Part shown: in pieces, positions 10,902-19,828 of the stretch
How positions within the stretch are numbered: position 1 is the first letter of the stretch
Layout of the letters: each line of letters starts with the position of its first letter
Assembly (NCBI GenBank): GCA_963698645.1
Contig: CAVORP010000009.1
Span: 372,001-436,000 of the forward strand
DNA length: 64,000 bases
Source of the DNA: Ovoidimarina sp963698645
GTDB lineage: Bacteria > Pseudomonadota > Alphaproteobacteria > Rhodobacterales > Rhodobacteraceae
Direction of reading: 5' to 3'
Translations under genes and position numbers: made by a program
The notes under the pieces: generated by a model
Database searches by the model: none
What the model was told of the DNA's origin: nothing
What the model saw: only the letters and a program-made list of their open reading frames with translations

Positions 10902-10926
10902 TTGAACGTTCATTCAATCAATTGAT
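10902..10926. promoter_or_regulatory. Candidate TetR operator cluster between divergent genes
   Basis: TTGAACGTTCATTCAAT contains the perfect palindrome TGAACGTTCA, and the adjacent ATCAATTGAT (10917-10926) is another 10-bp palindrome. The core matches the palindrome beside the TetR gene at 3381. It lies in the shared promoter region of the methyltransferase and the DMGDH-like gene. Confidence 0.55.
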
Positions 10927-10981
10927 CTGTCCGGGTGCAATTGGTATCTGCGATGAAACGCTCCCAGCAGGATCACCAAAC

Positions 10982-13448
10982 ATGTCCGTCTCACTCCCCG
11001 GCCACGCGCAGACTGTCATCATCGGCGGCGGCTCGATCGGCATGAACACGGCCTATCACCTGACCAAGCTGGGCCACAAAGACGTGGTGGTGCTCGAACA
11101 GGGTCAGCTGACCTCGGGCACGACATGGCATGCGGCTGGCTTGATCGTGGCCGGACTGCTGAAATCCGAGGCTGAATGCGCGATCTACACCCACGGCCGC
11201 GATCTCTATGCGAGCCTCGAACAGGAAACCGGCATCTCCACCGGCTTTCGCGATGTGGGATATCTGCAGATCGCCACCAATGACGAGCGCGTGCACGAAA
11301 TGCGCCGGGTCGCCCCGTTCATGCGCCGTTTCGGGATCAATTGCCACGAGATCTCGGTCGAAGGAAGCGCAGGAGATGTTTCCGATCGGCGATCTCTCCG
11401 ATGTCAGGGGCGCTTTCTACATTCCCGAGGACGGGCGCGCGAACCCGGTCGACGTGACGATGTCGCTGGCCAAGGGCGCCCGCATGGGCGGTGCGCGGAT
11501 CTTCGAAGGCATCCGCGTGACCGAAATCCTTGCCAGGAACGGCACCGCCACCGGGCGTGCGCACCGAAGACGGCCAGACGATCACCGCCGAAAACGTGGT
11601 CATCTGCGGCGGGATGTGGTCGCGCCAGCTGGGCGCGAAGGCCGGGATCAACCTGCCCCTGCAGGCGGCCGAACATTACTACCTGATCACCGAAACCATC
11701 CCCGGCCTGCCCCGCGACCTGCCGGTGCTCGAAGACCCGTCAACCTATACCTATTACCGCGAAGAGGTGGGCGGGATGATGCTGGGCCTGTTCGAGCCGG
11801 GCGCCGCGGCCTGGAAACTCGACGTCGATCCCCGACGATTTCCAGTTCGGCGAAATCGAACCGGATTGGGACCGCGTGGGCCCGGATCTGGAACGGGCCT
11901 ATTCGCGCGTGCCCGAGACGATGAATTACGGGGTGAAGAAGCTCTTTTGCGGGCCCGAAAGCTTTACCCCCGATCTGGCGCCGCTCGTCGGCCCCACGCC
12001 CGAGCTGCGCAATTGCTGGGTCGCCTGCGGCATGAACTCGCTCGGGATCCTGAACGGCGCGGGCACCGGCATGGTGCTGGCCCACTGGATCGTCGATGGC
12101 CTGCCGCCGATCGACGTGACCGGCATCAACGTCAACCGTTTCCAGAAATCCGAGGCCACCCCGGCCTTTCGCCGCGACCGGACGCCGGAACTTCTGGGCA
12201 AATTGTTCGGGCAGCATTTCCACAACGAAGGCCCCAAGACCGCGCGCAACGTCAAGCAATCGGTGCTCTATGACCGGCTGAAGGCGGCGGGCGCCTATTT
12301 CACCGAGGGCAATGGCTGGGAACAGCCGGACTGGTTCGCCCCCACCCCCGAACGAGGCACGGATCGAGGCATATTCACTGGTTCCGCCAGAACTGGTTCG
12401 ACTGGCACGCCGAAGAGCACCGGGCGGCGCGCGAGGATGTCGTCATCATGGACATGACATCCATGTCCTGCTTCCTCGTGCAGGGGCGCGACGCCTGTGC
12501 GCTGCTATCGCGGCTGAGCTGCAACGAGGTGGATGTGGCCCCGGGCCGCGTCGTCTATACCGCCTGGACCAACGAACAGCGGCGGGTTCGAGGCCGACCT
12601 GACCGTGACCCGGCTGGGGCAGGACCGGTTCATGGTTGTGGTGGGCGAAAACTCTCATGGCCATACCGAAATGCGGATGCGCCGCCATATCGGTCCGGAC
12701 GAATTCGTCACGATCACCGATGTCACCGCGGGCCGCACCCAGATCAACGTCCACGGTCCGAAGTCGCGCGACATTGCTGCAACGCGTCTCGGCCGCGGAT
12801 CTTTCGAACGAGGGGTTCGGGTTCATGACCGCCCGCGAGATCGACGTGGGCTATGCCAATGTGCTGGCCTATCGCGTCACCTTCGTAGGCGAATTGGGGT
12901 GGGAGCTTCACGTCCCCGCCACCCAGGCCGTGCAGACCTATGACCTGCTGATCGAGGCGGGTCGTGATCTGGGCGTCAGGAATGCAGGCATGCAGACGTT
13001 GAATTCCCTCCGGCTCGAAAAGGCCTATCGCGATTTCGGTATCGACGTCGACAACACCGACAATCCGATCGAGGCCGGGCTGGGTTTCGCCGTGAAACTC
13101 GACAAGCCCGGCGGCTTCATCGGCCGCGACGCGCTCGCCGCGATCAAGGCACGGGGAACGCCCACGACCCGGATGCTGCAATTCCTGCTGAAGGACCCGA
13201 AACCGCTGATGTATGGCAACGAGATGATCTATCTCGATGGCCGCGAAGTGGGTTATATCCAGGTCGGCGGCTATGGTCACAGCCTCGGCGGCGCCGTTGG
13301 CATCGGATTTGCCCAATTGGATCGCCCCGTGACGGAAGAGATCGTCGAAAAGGGTGACTGGCAGATCGAGGTGGCGGGCGAACGCTTTGCCGCCATCGCG
13401 TCATCAAGGCCGCTCTACGATCCGGAGATGAAAAAGGTGAAATCCTAA
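10982..13448 (+). pseudogene. DMGDH/sarcosine-dehydrogenase-like flavoprotein with C-terminal GcvT domain, seven frameshifts
   Basis: The repaired protein is about 815 residues. The N-terminal DAO domain starts with VIIGGGSIGMNTAYHL and TSGTTWHAAGL; in dimethylglycine and sarcosine dehydrogenases the histidine of this motif carries covalent FAD. The C-terminal half is a folate-binding GcvT domain (MDMTSMSCFLVQG, YRVTFVGELGWELHVPA). It would oxidatively N-demethylate a dimethyl- or monomethyl-amino acid and pass the carbon to tetrahydrofolate. Seven +1 insertions, near 11364, 11561, 11834, 12352, 12388, 12581 and 12775, step the frame the same way each time. It is divergent from the methyltransferase gene across the palindrome region. 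Confidence 0.78.
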
Positions 13449-13519
13449 GACGTTCGCACCGACGCTTCATGTGGAGCGCGCCATGGGACTGATGAAGGAG
13501 CGACCGCCCCATTCACGTC

Positions 13520-13744
13520 GCGGATTCGAGCCTCCGGATCCGCATTGTCTCATGGCTCACGTCAACCCCACGTTCGTGAAGCAGAATCTCAACGTTGCGA
13601 AGGAGTAGGTGGAAACAGACCTACGGCATCACCGCGAGGCGGATGATTTCGGGCAACGTTTTGCAACACTTGCGGGGGCTGCGTTTCGTCATGCGCGGAC
13701 GCTTCTCAGCGCCCTGCCCTGTTTCAAGCCAAGTTCCCTTGACA
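13520..13744 (-). mobile_element. IS6-family element remnant (transposase N-terminus)
   Basis: On the minus strand the translation, with stops and shifts, reads PEIIRLAV, then RNVEILLHERGVDVSHETM, the N-terminal region of rhodobacteral IS6-family transposases. The outer end TGTCAAGGGAACTTGGCTTG (reading inward from 13744) resembles the end of the second remnant at 16861. Only the N-terminal quarter is left. Confidence 0.65.
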
Positions 13745-14205
13745 GAACTTTCGGCACTCTACAAAGCTGTCGTGTCGCATGGCAAAGTGATGAAGCTGCG
13801 CTCGCGGATCTCGATCATCACGAACGATCTCCGGCAGGTCGGAGTCGGGTAATTCTCCCTGCGTGTGAAGCCGCCTTTCGCCCCGCAATTGACGGGCGAA
13901 GTTGCATACTTTTGCGGCGCGGGCTTCCTGGGCAATCCCCTAGACTTCTCGGTGCGTTTCGCGAACTCCGGGCGCAGTCCCAGAGGAGATCCCGCGATGG
14001 AGGGACAACCGACTGCGAGAGGCGCTCCGGCTTCGTGAGATTCGAAGCCCGGTCCTTCGTCAGGAAGACCAGCGAGGCGTGGGCCTCGATGCAATGCGAA
14101 GCTGCCTGACGCAACGATGATGCTCCGATCTCCAAAAGCCGCGCCGCCTCGGTGTCGGCATTGCGCGGCATGGCCGGGATCCCCGGTTCCGACATCGACC
14201 CGCGT
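13745..14205. other. Intergenic stretch without a supported gene
   Basis: Open frames exist on both strands, including one of 125 codons on the minus strand directly downstream of the DUF2267 gene (13818-14195). None shows a recognisable motif or convincing start. The region may contain decayed sequence next to the IS6 remnant. Confidence 0.4.
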
Positions 14206-14628
14206 CTAGTCCCAAAGCTCCTGAAGCGGCTTGCGCATCGCGTGTTTCACCTGTTCGAACTCGCCCGCGGACACGTGACGCCGGAGCAGATCGAAGACGG
14301 CGGCGACGGCGCGCTCCGGATCGTCGAGCGGGGCCTTCTGGAAGCGGGACTCGACCCGTTTGAGGAAATCGCTCTTGTTGCGCGGCTTGACCGGTGTTCG
14401 GGACGGATCCCAGCCGTCGAAAAACACGCCCCGGACAAGGACCGGAAGCTGGGCGGCGAGATCGGCGGCTTCGTCGACAGTCAGAAAATCCCGGATCGCG
14501 TGCAGCGTTTCGCACAACAGGAGGTACGCGCGCGGCTTTTCACCGCCGAGATCGGAGCAAAGTTCGTTGAGCCATTCGGCGAATACCTGTGGCGCATGAT
14601 CGAGGGTCGAAATTCCTGTGACGGCCAT
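14206..14628 (-). CDS. DUF2267 domain-containing protein
   Basis: A 140-residue soluble helical protein with the two-part DUF2267 layout. The first half includes QVFAEWLNELCSDLG and YLLLCETLHAIRDFLTVDEAADLAAQLPVLVRG. The second half repeats the pattern around FLKRVES and AVFDLLRRHVSAGEFEQVKHAMRKPLQELW. The family's biochemical role is not known; it is often found beside CBS-domain and stress genes, as here, where a CBS protein and an HPF-like protein follow on the opposite strand. Length is normal for the family and the gene appears complete. Confidence 0.85.
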   Translation of the reverse strand: MAVTGISTLDHAPQVFAEWLNELCSDLGGEKPRAYLLLCETLHAIRDFLTVDEAADLAAQLPVLVRGVFFDGWDPSRTPVKPRNKSDFLKRVESRFQKAPLDDPERAVAAVFDLLRRHVSAGEFEQVKHAMRKPLQELWD

Positions 14629-15175
14629 TGGAGCACCTCTCTTTCAGACGGGGAACACAGCCTGACTGTCCCAGAGATCCCGTGCAGACGCATTGATGCG
14701 CGTCAACGCATCGGGCCTTGAAAGGGAAGGCCGCAGCATCGGTCAAAGACAAACGCGTACGTCCGTTGTCGTTTCCCGCGAGATGCCAAGATTGCGGTGC
14801 GAACCGGGTCACTGCGATCGTCCCATCTTCCCTGCTCCCGAAAGGATCGGCAGACGAAACCCGGCGATCCAGTGACGAGGCGCCACGTCGCGCAACTGTT
14901 CGAAGCGCTTCAGAAGGTGGTGGCCCAATCAGTGCTTTTCGGCTTCACGAACGACGCCCAGGCACCGGCGAGGTCTCCGGGAGCCATTTCGCGGGCGATG
15001 TCACTGGATGTGTCGCCGATATCCCAGGTGACATGACCTGTGGCGGCGGCACGATCCAGCAGGCGGCGAAGGCGGCCCGGCTCTGGCGGAAAACGCATAT
15101 CCACTTGACGACAATCAATGCGGCGCTTGCCGAAATGATCCTATCAAGGGTGCGAAGCCATTTGGAGGGTACGAG
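14629..15175. other. Promoter-side intergenic region, no supported gene
   Basis: This gap lies between the divergent DUF2267 and CBS genes. Short frames on both strands lack recognisable domains. A purine-rich GGAGGG sits just before the CBS start. I see no RNA gene or repeat. Confidence 0.4.
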
Positions 15176-15595
15176 ATGGAAATTGCCCATGCAATGCACC
15201 GCCATGCCGATTGGGCCAGCGCCGAAACGCCCATCAGCGAGGTCGCAAAGATGATGCAGAAGGACGATATCGGTGCCATTCCAGTCGGGAAAGACGACAA
15301 GCTGATTGGAATGATCACGGACCGGGATATCGCGCTTCGGGTCGTGGCAGAGGGACGTAATCCTGCCAAGACCACTGCCGAGGAGGTGATGACCAAGGGA
15401 ATAATATACTGCCGGACGAATGAGACGGTCGAAGACGCCATTCACCTCATGGATCAGAAGAAGATCCGTCGTCTCCCGGTCATCGACGACAAAAAGAGGC
15501 TCGTCGGCATGCTGAGCATGGGCGATATTTCCCATGCCGCAAGCCGAGAGTTGTCTGGCGAACTTCTCCATGCCGTTGCCGATCACCATCCGTGA
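15176..15595 (+). CDS. Twin CBS-domain protein
   Basis: A 139-residue stand-alone Bateman module. CBS 1 covers about residues 10-62 (DDIGAIPVGKDDKLIGMITDRDIALRV) and CBS 2 about 75-128 (VMTKGIIYCRTNETVEDAIHLM, KIRRLPVIDDKKRLVGMLSMGDIS). Such proteins bind adenosyl ligands (AMP, ATP, SAM) as energy sensors. The start ATG follows GGAGGG by seven bases. Neighbours are DUF2267 and HPF-like genes, a combination common in alphaproteobacterial stress or microaerobic modules. No catalytic domain is attached, so it probably regulates a partner by binding. Confidence 0.9.
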   Translation: MEIAHAMHRHADWASAETPISEVAKMMQKDDIGAIPVGKDDKLIGMITDRDIALRVVAEGRNPAKTTAEEVMTKGIIYCRTNETVEDAIHLMDQKKIRRLPVIDDKKRLVGMLSMGDISHAASRELSGELLHAVADHHP

Positions 15596-15723
15596 CCTCC
15601 AGCCAATGACTTCAGTCGGATAGCTCGTTTGAGCCAGGTTCGGCGAGACCGGGCGAATGCCGGGAGGCGCCAAACCCCGACAAACGGAGATTTCCCCGCA
15701 GAGCCGAAACAGGGAGAAACACA

Positions 15724-16275
15724 GTGCAGACCGAACCGATCATCGCTTATCGCAATATCGACCACTCACCGGTCGTCGAGGACCTTGTGCGTCGGCGAAT
15801 AGCCATGCTTGAGCAACGGGACGACCGGATCACGGGGTGCGAGGTAACGATGGAGGCACCCCAGAAAAGGAAGAGGCACGGGCGCATATTCAGGGTCCGG
15901 CTTAACCTGCACATGCCCGGGCCAGACCTGACGGTTTCCCGCGAGATCGCCCAAGGGGGCGCGCAGGACGATCTGGTTCTCGCGGTGAACCGTGCATTCA
16001 GTGCCGCGGAGAAGGCACTGAAGAAACGCAAGAAAGTCATGGGCGGCGTCGAGGTCAAGCACCATCCGCCGGTGCTTCATGGAGAGATTACCGAGTTCGA
16101 ACCGGAGCTCGGTCATGGATGGCTTCGCGCCGATGATGGACGTATGGTCTATTTCCAGCGCGACAGCCTCACGTCGGATGATTGGGACAGGTTGAAGACT
16201 GGCGTTCGACTGCGGTTCCGCGAGATGGAGGGCGAAAAGGGCCCCTATGCAACGGGTGTGACACTTTCCGAATAA
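15724..16275 (+). CDS. HPF/RaiA-family ribosome-associated protein with C-terminal cold-shock-like domain
   Basis: A 183-residue protein starting with GTG after GGAGAAA. Residues about 1-110 form the HPF/RaiA fold (IIAYRNIDHSPVVEDLVRRR, a basic stretch around KRKRHGRIFRVRLNL, and AEKALKKRKK). The C-terminal part (GEITEFEPELGHGWLRADDGRMVYFQRDSL) looks like a small nucleic-acid-binding cold-shock/S1 barrel. The family binds ribosomes and silences them in stationary phase or stress. It differs from the canonical long HPF, which ends in a dimerisation domain. It sits 128 bases after the CBS gene on the same strand and is probably co-regulated. Confidence 0.85.
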   Translation: MQTEPIIAYRNIDHSPVVEDLVRRRIAMLEQRDDRITGCEVTMEAPQKRKRHGRIFRVRLNLHMPGPDLTVSREIAQGGAQDDLVLAVNRAFSAAEKALKKRKKVMGGVEVKHHPPVLHGEITEFEPELGHGWLRADDGRMVYFQRDSLTSDDWDRLKTGVRLRFREMEGEKGPYATGVTLSE

Positions 16276-16364
16276 TACCGGTGGCGTCGGCAGATCAATT
16301 GGAACCTGGGTACTGCCAGGCGAATTCGAGCCAATCCCAGAATGGGCAGTAAAGTTGCCCCTAT

Positions 16365-16861
16365 CACCCCACAGAGACCACGCCGCTCGGCAAGAGCGGC
16401 GGCACGGTTCAGTTCGAAATTGGGTCGAATTGAGAAACCGCGTACCTGATTAGGGTGATTATGGACGCAAGTGTGAACGGCGGCGATTTTCTGCAGGCTT
16501 CGCAATTGCCCAGCCCGTAGCATCGCCCGTTCCCCTGGCCGAAACGGCAGGTGTGAATTCTCTGCCAGGTTGTCCAGCCGGCGGCTGGATCGCATGCCCT
16601 CGTTCCGGCGTTTTCGTATTTCGGGTGCAAGCATCAGGCCGAACCGATGCCACCAATGCCGAAATGCTTCGTAGCTTACATCGATGCCGCGCTCGTGAAG
16701 CAAATCCCGGACATTGCGAAGCGAGTGGAGATCGCACGTACAACACTACTGAGAGGCAGATGATCTTCAGGCTCGTTTTGAACCACCTGAAAGGGATGGG
16801 TTAGGTCATCGCGAAACGCGAGCCAGCCCCCTGCTTCGTCTCAATCCAAATTCCTCTGACA
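16365..16861 (-). mobile_element. IS6-family element remnant with internal deletion
   Basis: The minus strand encodes LLHERGIDVSYEAFRHWWHRFG, then PEIRKRRNEG, then jumps to the C-terminal transposase region around HLPFRPGERAMLRAGQLRSLQK and LNRAAALAERRGLC. The DDE catalytic core between them is missing, so the element is dead. The outer end, TGTCAGAGGAATTTGG reading inward from 16861, closely matches the end of the remnant at 13744. It abuts the promoter of the type I secretion outer-membrane gene. Confidence 0.75.
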
Positions 16862-17005
16862 ACACCTATGAAATCGTATTCTTCAGAAGATCCAGACAAA
16901 CCCATGGAAATTATCTGAATAAAGTGGTATTGGTAAAGCTATTAGACTGAGTCCTATTTCAAGTAATTATCGCGTGTGAAGTATGTGTTGGGGGGAGTGA
17001 ATTAG

Positions 17006-18382
17006 ATGATGAAGAAGCTAGCTTTAGCTTCCGTCTTGCTCGTGCCTTTGATTGGGTGCACGATCGCCGGGAGCGACTATGAAGAGCCGCAAGTCACAGT
17101 TCCGACGCGATTTTTTGATGGGTCGTCAACTGAATTGAACGAGGCCGCGCGCATTGCATGGTGGCGCGCTCTCGGTGATCCGGTTCTTGATGAAATTATT
17201 GCGGTCGGGCTGGGCAAGAACCTGGATATCCGAATTGCATTGGAACGAATAAACGCCGCGGCCGCAGGCACGCGCCGAACAGGGATCAACGCCCAGATAG
17301 ATGGCGAAATATCCGGAGATCTGCGGAGGTCACGGGCAACGAACGGAGCGATCACAGAGGACGATGCGGGGTCGGTGAATGCCGCCTTCGTGTTCGATCT
17401 TTTCGGCGGCATTCGACGTGGCCGAGAAGAAAGCCTTGCCCGGCTCGACGCGGCACGCCTTGATGTCGGAACCGTGCGCCTCGCCTATCTGGCGGATGTG
17501 GTCGGCAGCTATGTTATGGCGCGCTATTATCAGAATGCAGCGTGGATCACCCGGCAGTCCATCGCGAGTTGGCGGGAAACGCTGAACCTTGTGCAGCGCA
17601 GGTTCGGGGTACAGGAGGCGACCAGCCTCGAGGACGCGCAAGCACGGTCGCTTCTGGCCACCGCGCAGGCATCGCTTCCGGGTCTCGAAGCCAACTATCA
17701 GGCGAACGTGTTCCGGATTGCGACGCTTATCAATCAGCCTGCTTCAGCCGTGATGAGCCGAATGAACCGTGGCGGTGCTCAGCCCCGTCCCCGCGGCGCG
17801 CTGGAAGTCGGCATTCCCGCGGATCTCTTGCGGAACAGGCCGGATGTACGCACCGCAGAACGGAATTTCGCGGCTGCGATTGCTTCGATCGGAGTGGCCG
17901 AAGCTCAGCTCTATCCGTCGATCGAACTGCTCGGCAACGTCACGGCAGGAAACGGACGAAGCTGGGCTTTCGGACCGTCGATCACGATCCCTCTCCTGAA
18001 CCTACCGGTGCGCATAGCGAACCGGGACATTGCAAGATCCCGGGCGCGGGAAGCGGAACTGGTCTATCGCCAAGAGGTTCTGCGCGCGATCGAAGAAACG
18101 CAATCCGCCCTGGCCTTCACCCGGTTTCAACGCCGCCAAGCTGGCTCGTACGGTGCCGCAACAAGCGCGGCTCGCGAAGTGGTCGATCTGTCGCGTGCAA
18201 GCTATGAAAGTGGCGGGGCAACTCTGATCGAGATCCTTGATGCAGAGAGGACGCTTCTGAGCAATCGACTTGAACTTGCGCGCGCGACGCGGGATTGGGC
18301 GTCAAGCTGGGTTCAGCTTCAGGTTTCGGTCGGCAAGGGTTGGCTGGCGGGCGTTCAGTCCGTCCGGGTCGCATCGAACTGA
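17006..18382 (+). CDS. NodT/TolC-family outer-membrane efflux lipoprotein
   Basis: A 458-residue outer-membrane factor. It starts with a short lipoprotein signal (MMKKLALASVLLVPLIGC; lipobox LIGC, cysteine 18). The repeated outer-membrane efflux domain follows, with WWRALGDPVLDEII, a duplicated RNRPDVRTAERNFAAA-type motif and a late helical repeat ending in LEILDAERTLLSNRLEL. It would form the trimeric exit duct for the neighbouring HlyD adaptor and ABC exporter. It is transcribed convergently with those genes, from its own AT-rich promoter region (about 16862-17005) just beyond the IS6 remnant. Most NodT-type factors serve RND pumps; the neighbours argue for type I secretion. Confidence 0.88.
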   Translation: MMKKLALASVLLVPLIGCTIAGSDYEEPQVTVPTRFFDGSSTELNEAARIAWWRALGDPVLDEIIAVGLGKNLDIRIALERINAAAAGTRRTGINAQIDGEISGDLRRSRATNGAITEDDAGSVNAAFVFDLFGGIRRGREESLARLDAARLDVGTVRLAYLADVVGSYVMARYYQNAAWITRQSIASWRETLNLVQRRFGVQEATSLEDAQARSLLATAQASLPGLEANYQANVFRIATLINQPASAVMSRMNRGGAQPRPRGALEVGIPADLLRNRPDVRTAERNFAAAIASIGVAEAQLYPSIELLGNVTAGNGRSWAFGPSITIPLLNLPVRIANRDIARSRAREAELVYRQEVLRAIEETQSALAFTRFQRRQAGSYGAATSAAREVVDLSRASYESGGATLIEILDAERTLLSNRLELARATRDWASSWVQLQVSVGKGWLAGVQSVRVASN

Positions 18383-18480
18383 CCCCGTCGATCGGCGGGA
18401 GTGGCACGGCAGCCCGGCCTTCCCTCACGCCATCTGTCAACTTTCCCGAGGAAATTTGGAAGCACCCGATTTCTTGGGCG

Positions 18481-19827
18481 TCACTGCTCTCGGAACGCGC
18501 GGCTCATGCTATCTACGATGGGTTTTGCGATGTATTGAGCAAAGGTGCGTTCCGCCGTCTGAATCATGATCTCGGCTGGCATGCCCGGTGTCGGAACAAA
18601 ATCCCCAACACGCGCCAATTCATCCGATGACAAGGACACGCGCGCGACGTAAACCTCGCGGGCTATTCCTTCGGTCGCGTCAGTGACGGAGTTGGCCGAA
18701 ACATACTCGACCGTGCCATCCAGAACCGGCGTCGTTCTCTGATTGAGCGCCGTAAGCCTGACGATCGCGGCCTGCCCCGGATGGACGCTGTCGATATCGG
18801 TGCGCAGGATCAGGGTTTCAACGATCAGAGGGGCGTTCGAGGGAAGGATTTCGGCAATCGGCTTGCCGGTTTCGATGACGCCGCCGGGACTGAAATAATG
18901 AAGACGCACGACCGTCCCAGAAACCGGGGCTGTCACGATGGATCGCCTCAGCACGTTCTCGGCCTTGCGCCACTTCTCGCGCACACTCTCCAACTCGCTT
19001 TGGATCACCTGCAACTCGTCAAGCGCGGTTTCGCGATGAAGGCTCCGCGCCTTCTCGATCTGTGTTGCATGTCTCAGGCGCAACTGCTCGATTTCATGTA
19101 CTTCGGCCTCGAGACGCCCGATCTGTCCCTCTGCTTCGATCAGCGCGCGTTCCAGCGCATTTACTTCTGAACGACGCAGAAGCCCCTCGTTCAGAAGCGA
19201 GGTCTTGTCCTCGAACTCCTCCTGCAACAACTCAACAAGCTTGCGGTGTGACGCCAGTTGCGTCTCATATCCAGTCGCCCGGATTTCGAGTGCATTGATG
19301 TTTCGTTCCAGAAGCGAAAGATCGTTGTCCAGAGAGGCCTTGGAAACGCGGAATGCGAGCCGCTGTCCGTCAAGGATCCCTGCGATCTCGGGATCAGCAG
19401 CAGCCTGTGCGACGAGCCGATCGGTGAAATGAATTTCCTCGAGATCACCGTATTCCGCTAGAAGCCGCGCTGCGGTCGCATCCAGCCGCGCCATCCGCAC
19501 GGCGAGTTCGCGTTTGTTCGCCTCGGCCGCTGTCTGGTCCAGCCGCAGAATGGCTTGGCCGGCCTGAACCTCATCTCCCTCTTTGACCATGAGTTCTTCG
19601 ATCACGCCCCCTTCAAGGTGCTGTACGATCTTGTTCTGACCGGTTGCAACGAAGCTGCCCTGGGCGATCACCGCGGCGGCGAGGGGCGCGCGAAAGGCCC
19701 AGGCGGCAAATCCTCCGAAGGCAATCACCATGAGCGCCAGACCGAAGATCACGTGGCGGGTAATCGACCGCGGTATCTCGTCGTACCACTCATCCTTGAC
19801 CACCAGTTCTGTGCTTGGTTCGGTCAT
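18481..19827 (-). CDS. HlyD-family type I secretion periplasmic adaptor
   Basis: A 448-residue membrane-fusion protein from the ATG at 19827; an upstream in-frame start would add 26 unlikely residues overlapping the exporter gene. One transmembrane helix near residues 25-45 (HVIFGLALMVIAFGGFAAWAF) is followed by a lipoyl-type half (GQNKIVQHLEGGVIEELMVKEGDEVQAGQ), a long coiled-coil hairpin, and the beta-barrel with SGTVVRLHYFSPGGVIETG. It links the inner-membrane ABC exporter to the outer-membrane duct. The start directly abuts the exporter stop, so the two genes are translationally coupled. It is the last gene of a four-gene operon with the two candidate cargo proteins. Confidence 0.92.
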   Translation of the reverse strand: MTEPSTELVVKDEWYDEIPRSITRHVIFGLALMVIAFGGFAAWAFRAPLAAAVIAQGSFVATGQNKIVQHLEGGVIEELMVKEGDEVQAGQAILRLDQTAAEANKRELAVRMARLDATAARLLAEYGDLEEIHFTDRLVAQAAADPEIAGILDGQRLAFRVSKASLDNDLSLLERNINALEIRATGYETQLASHRKLVELLQEEFEDKTSLLNEGLLRRSEVNALERALIEAEGQIGRLEAEVHEIEQLRLRHATQIEKARSLHRETALDELQVIQSELESVREKWRKAENVLRRSIVTAPVSGTVVRLHYFSPGGVIETGKPIAEILPSNAPLIVETLILRTDIDSVHPGQAAIVRLTALNQRTTPVLDGTVEYVSANSVTDATEGIAREVYVARVSLSSDELARVGDFVPTPGMPAEIMIQTAERTFAQYIAKPIVDSMSRAFREQ

Positions 19828-19828
19828 G

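Noticed and set aside
13595..13852. Plus-strand 85-codon protein
   Set aside because: It is antisense to the IS6-family transposase remnant and carries the typical mirror sequence of that element.
14910..15104. 64-codon minus-strand frame upstream of the CBS gene
   Set aside because: No recognisable motif, ribosome site or conserved context.
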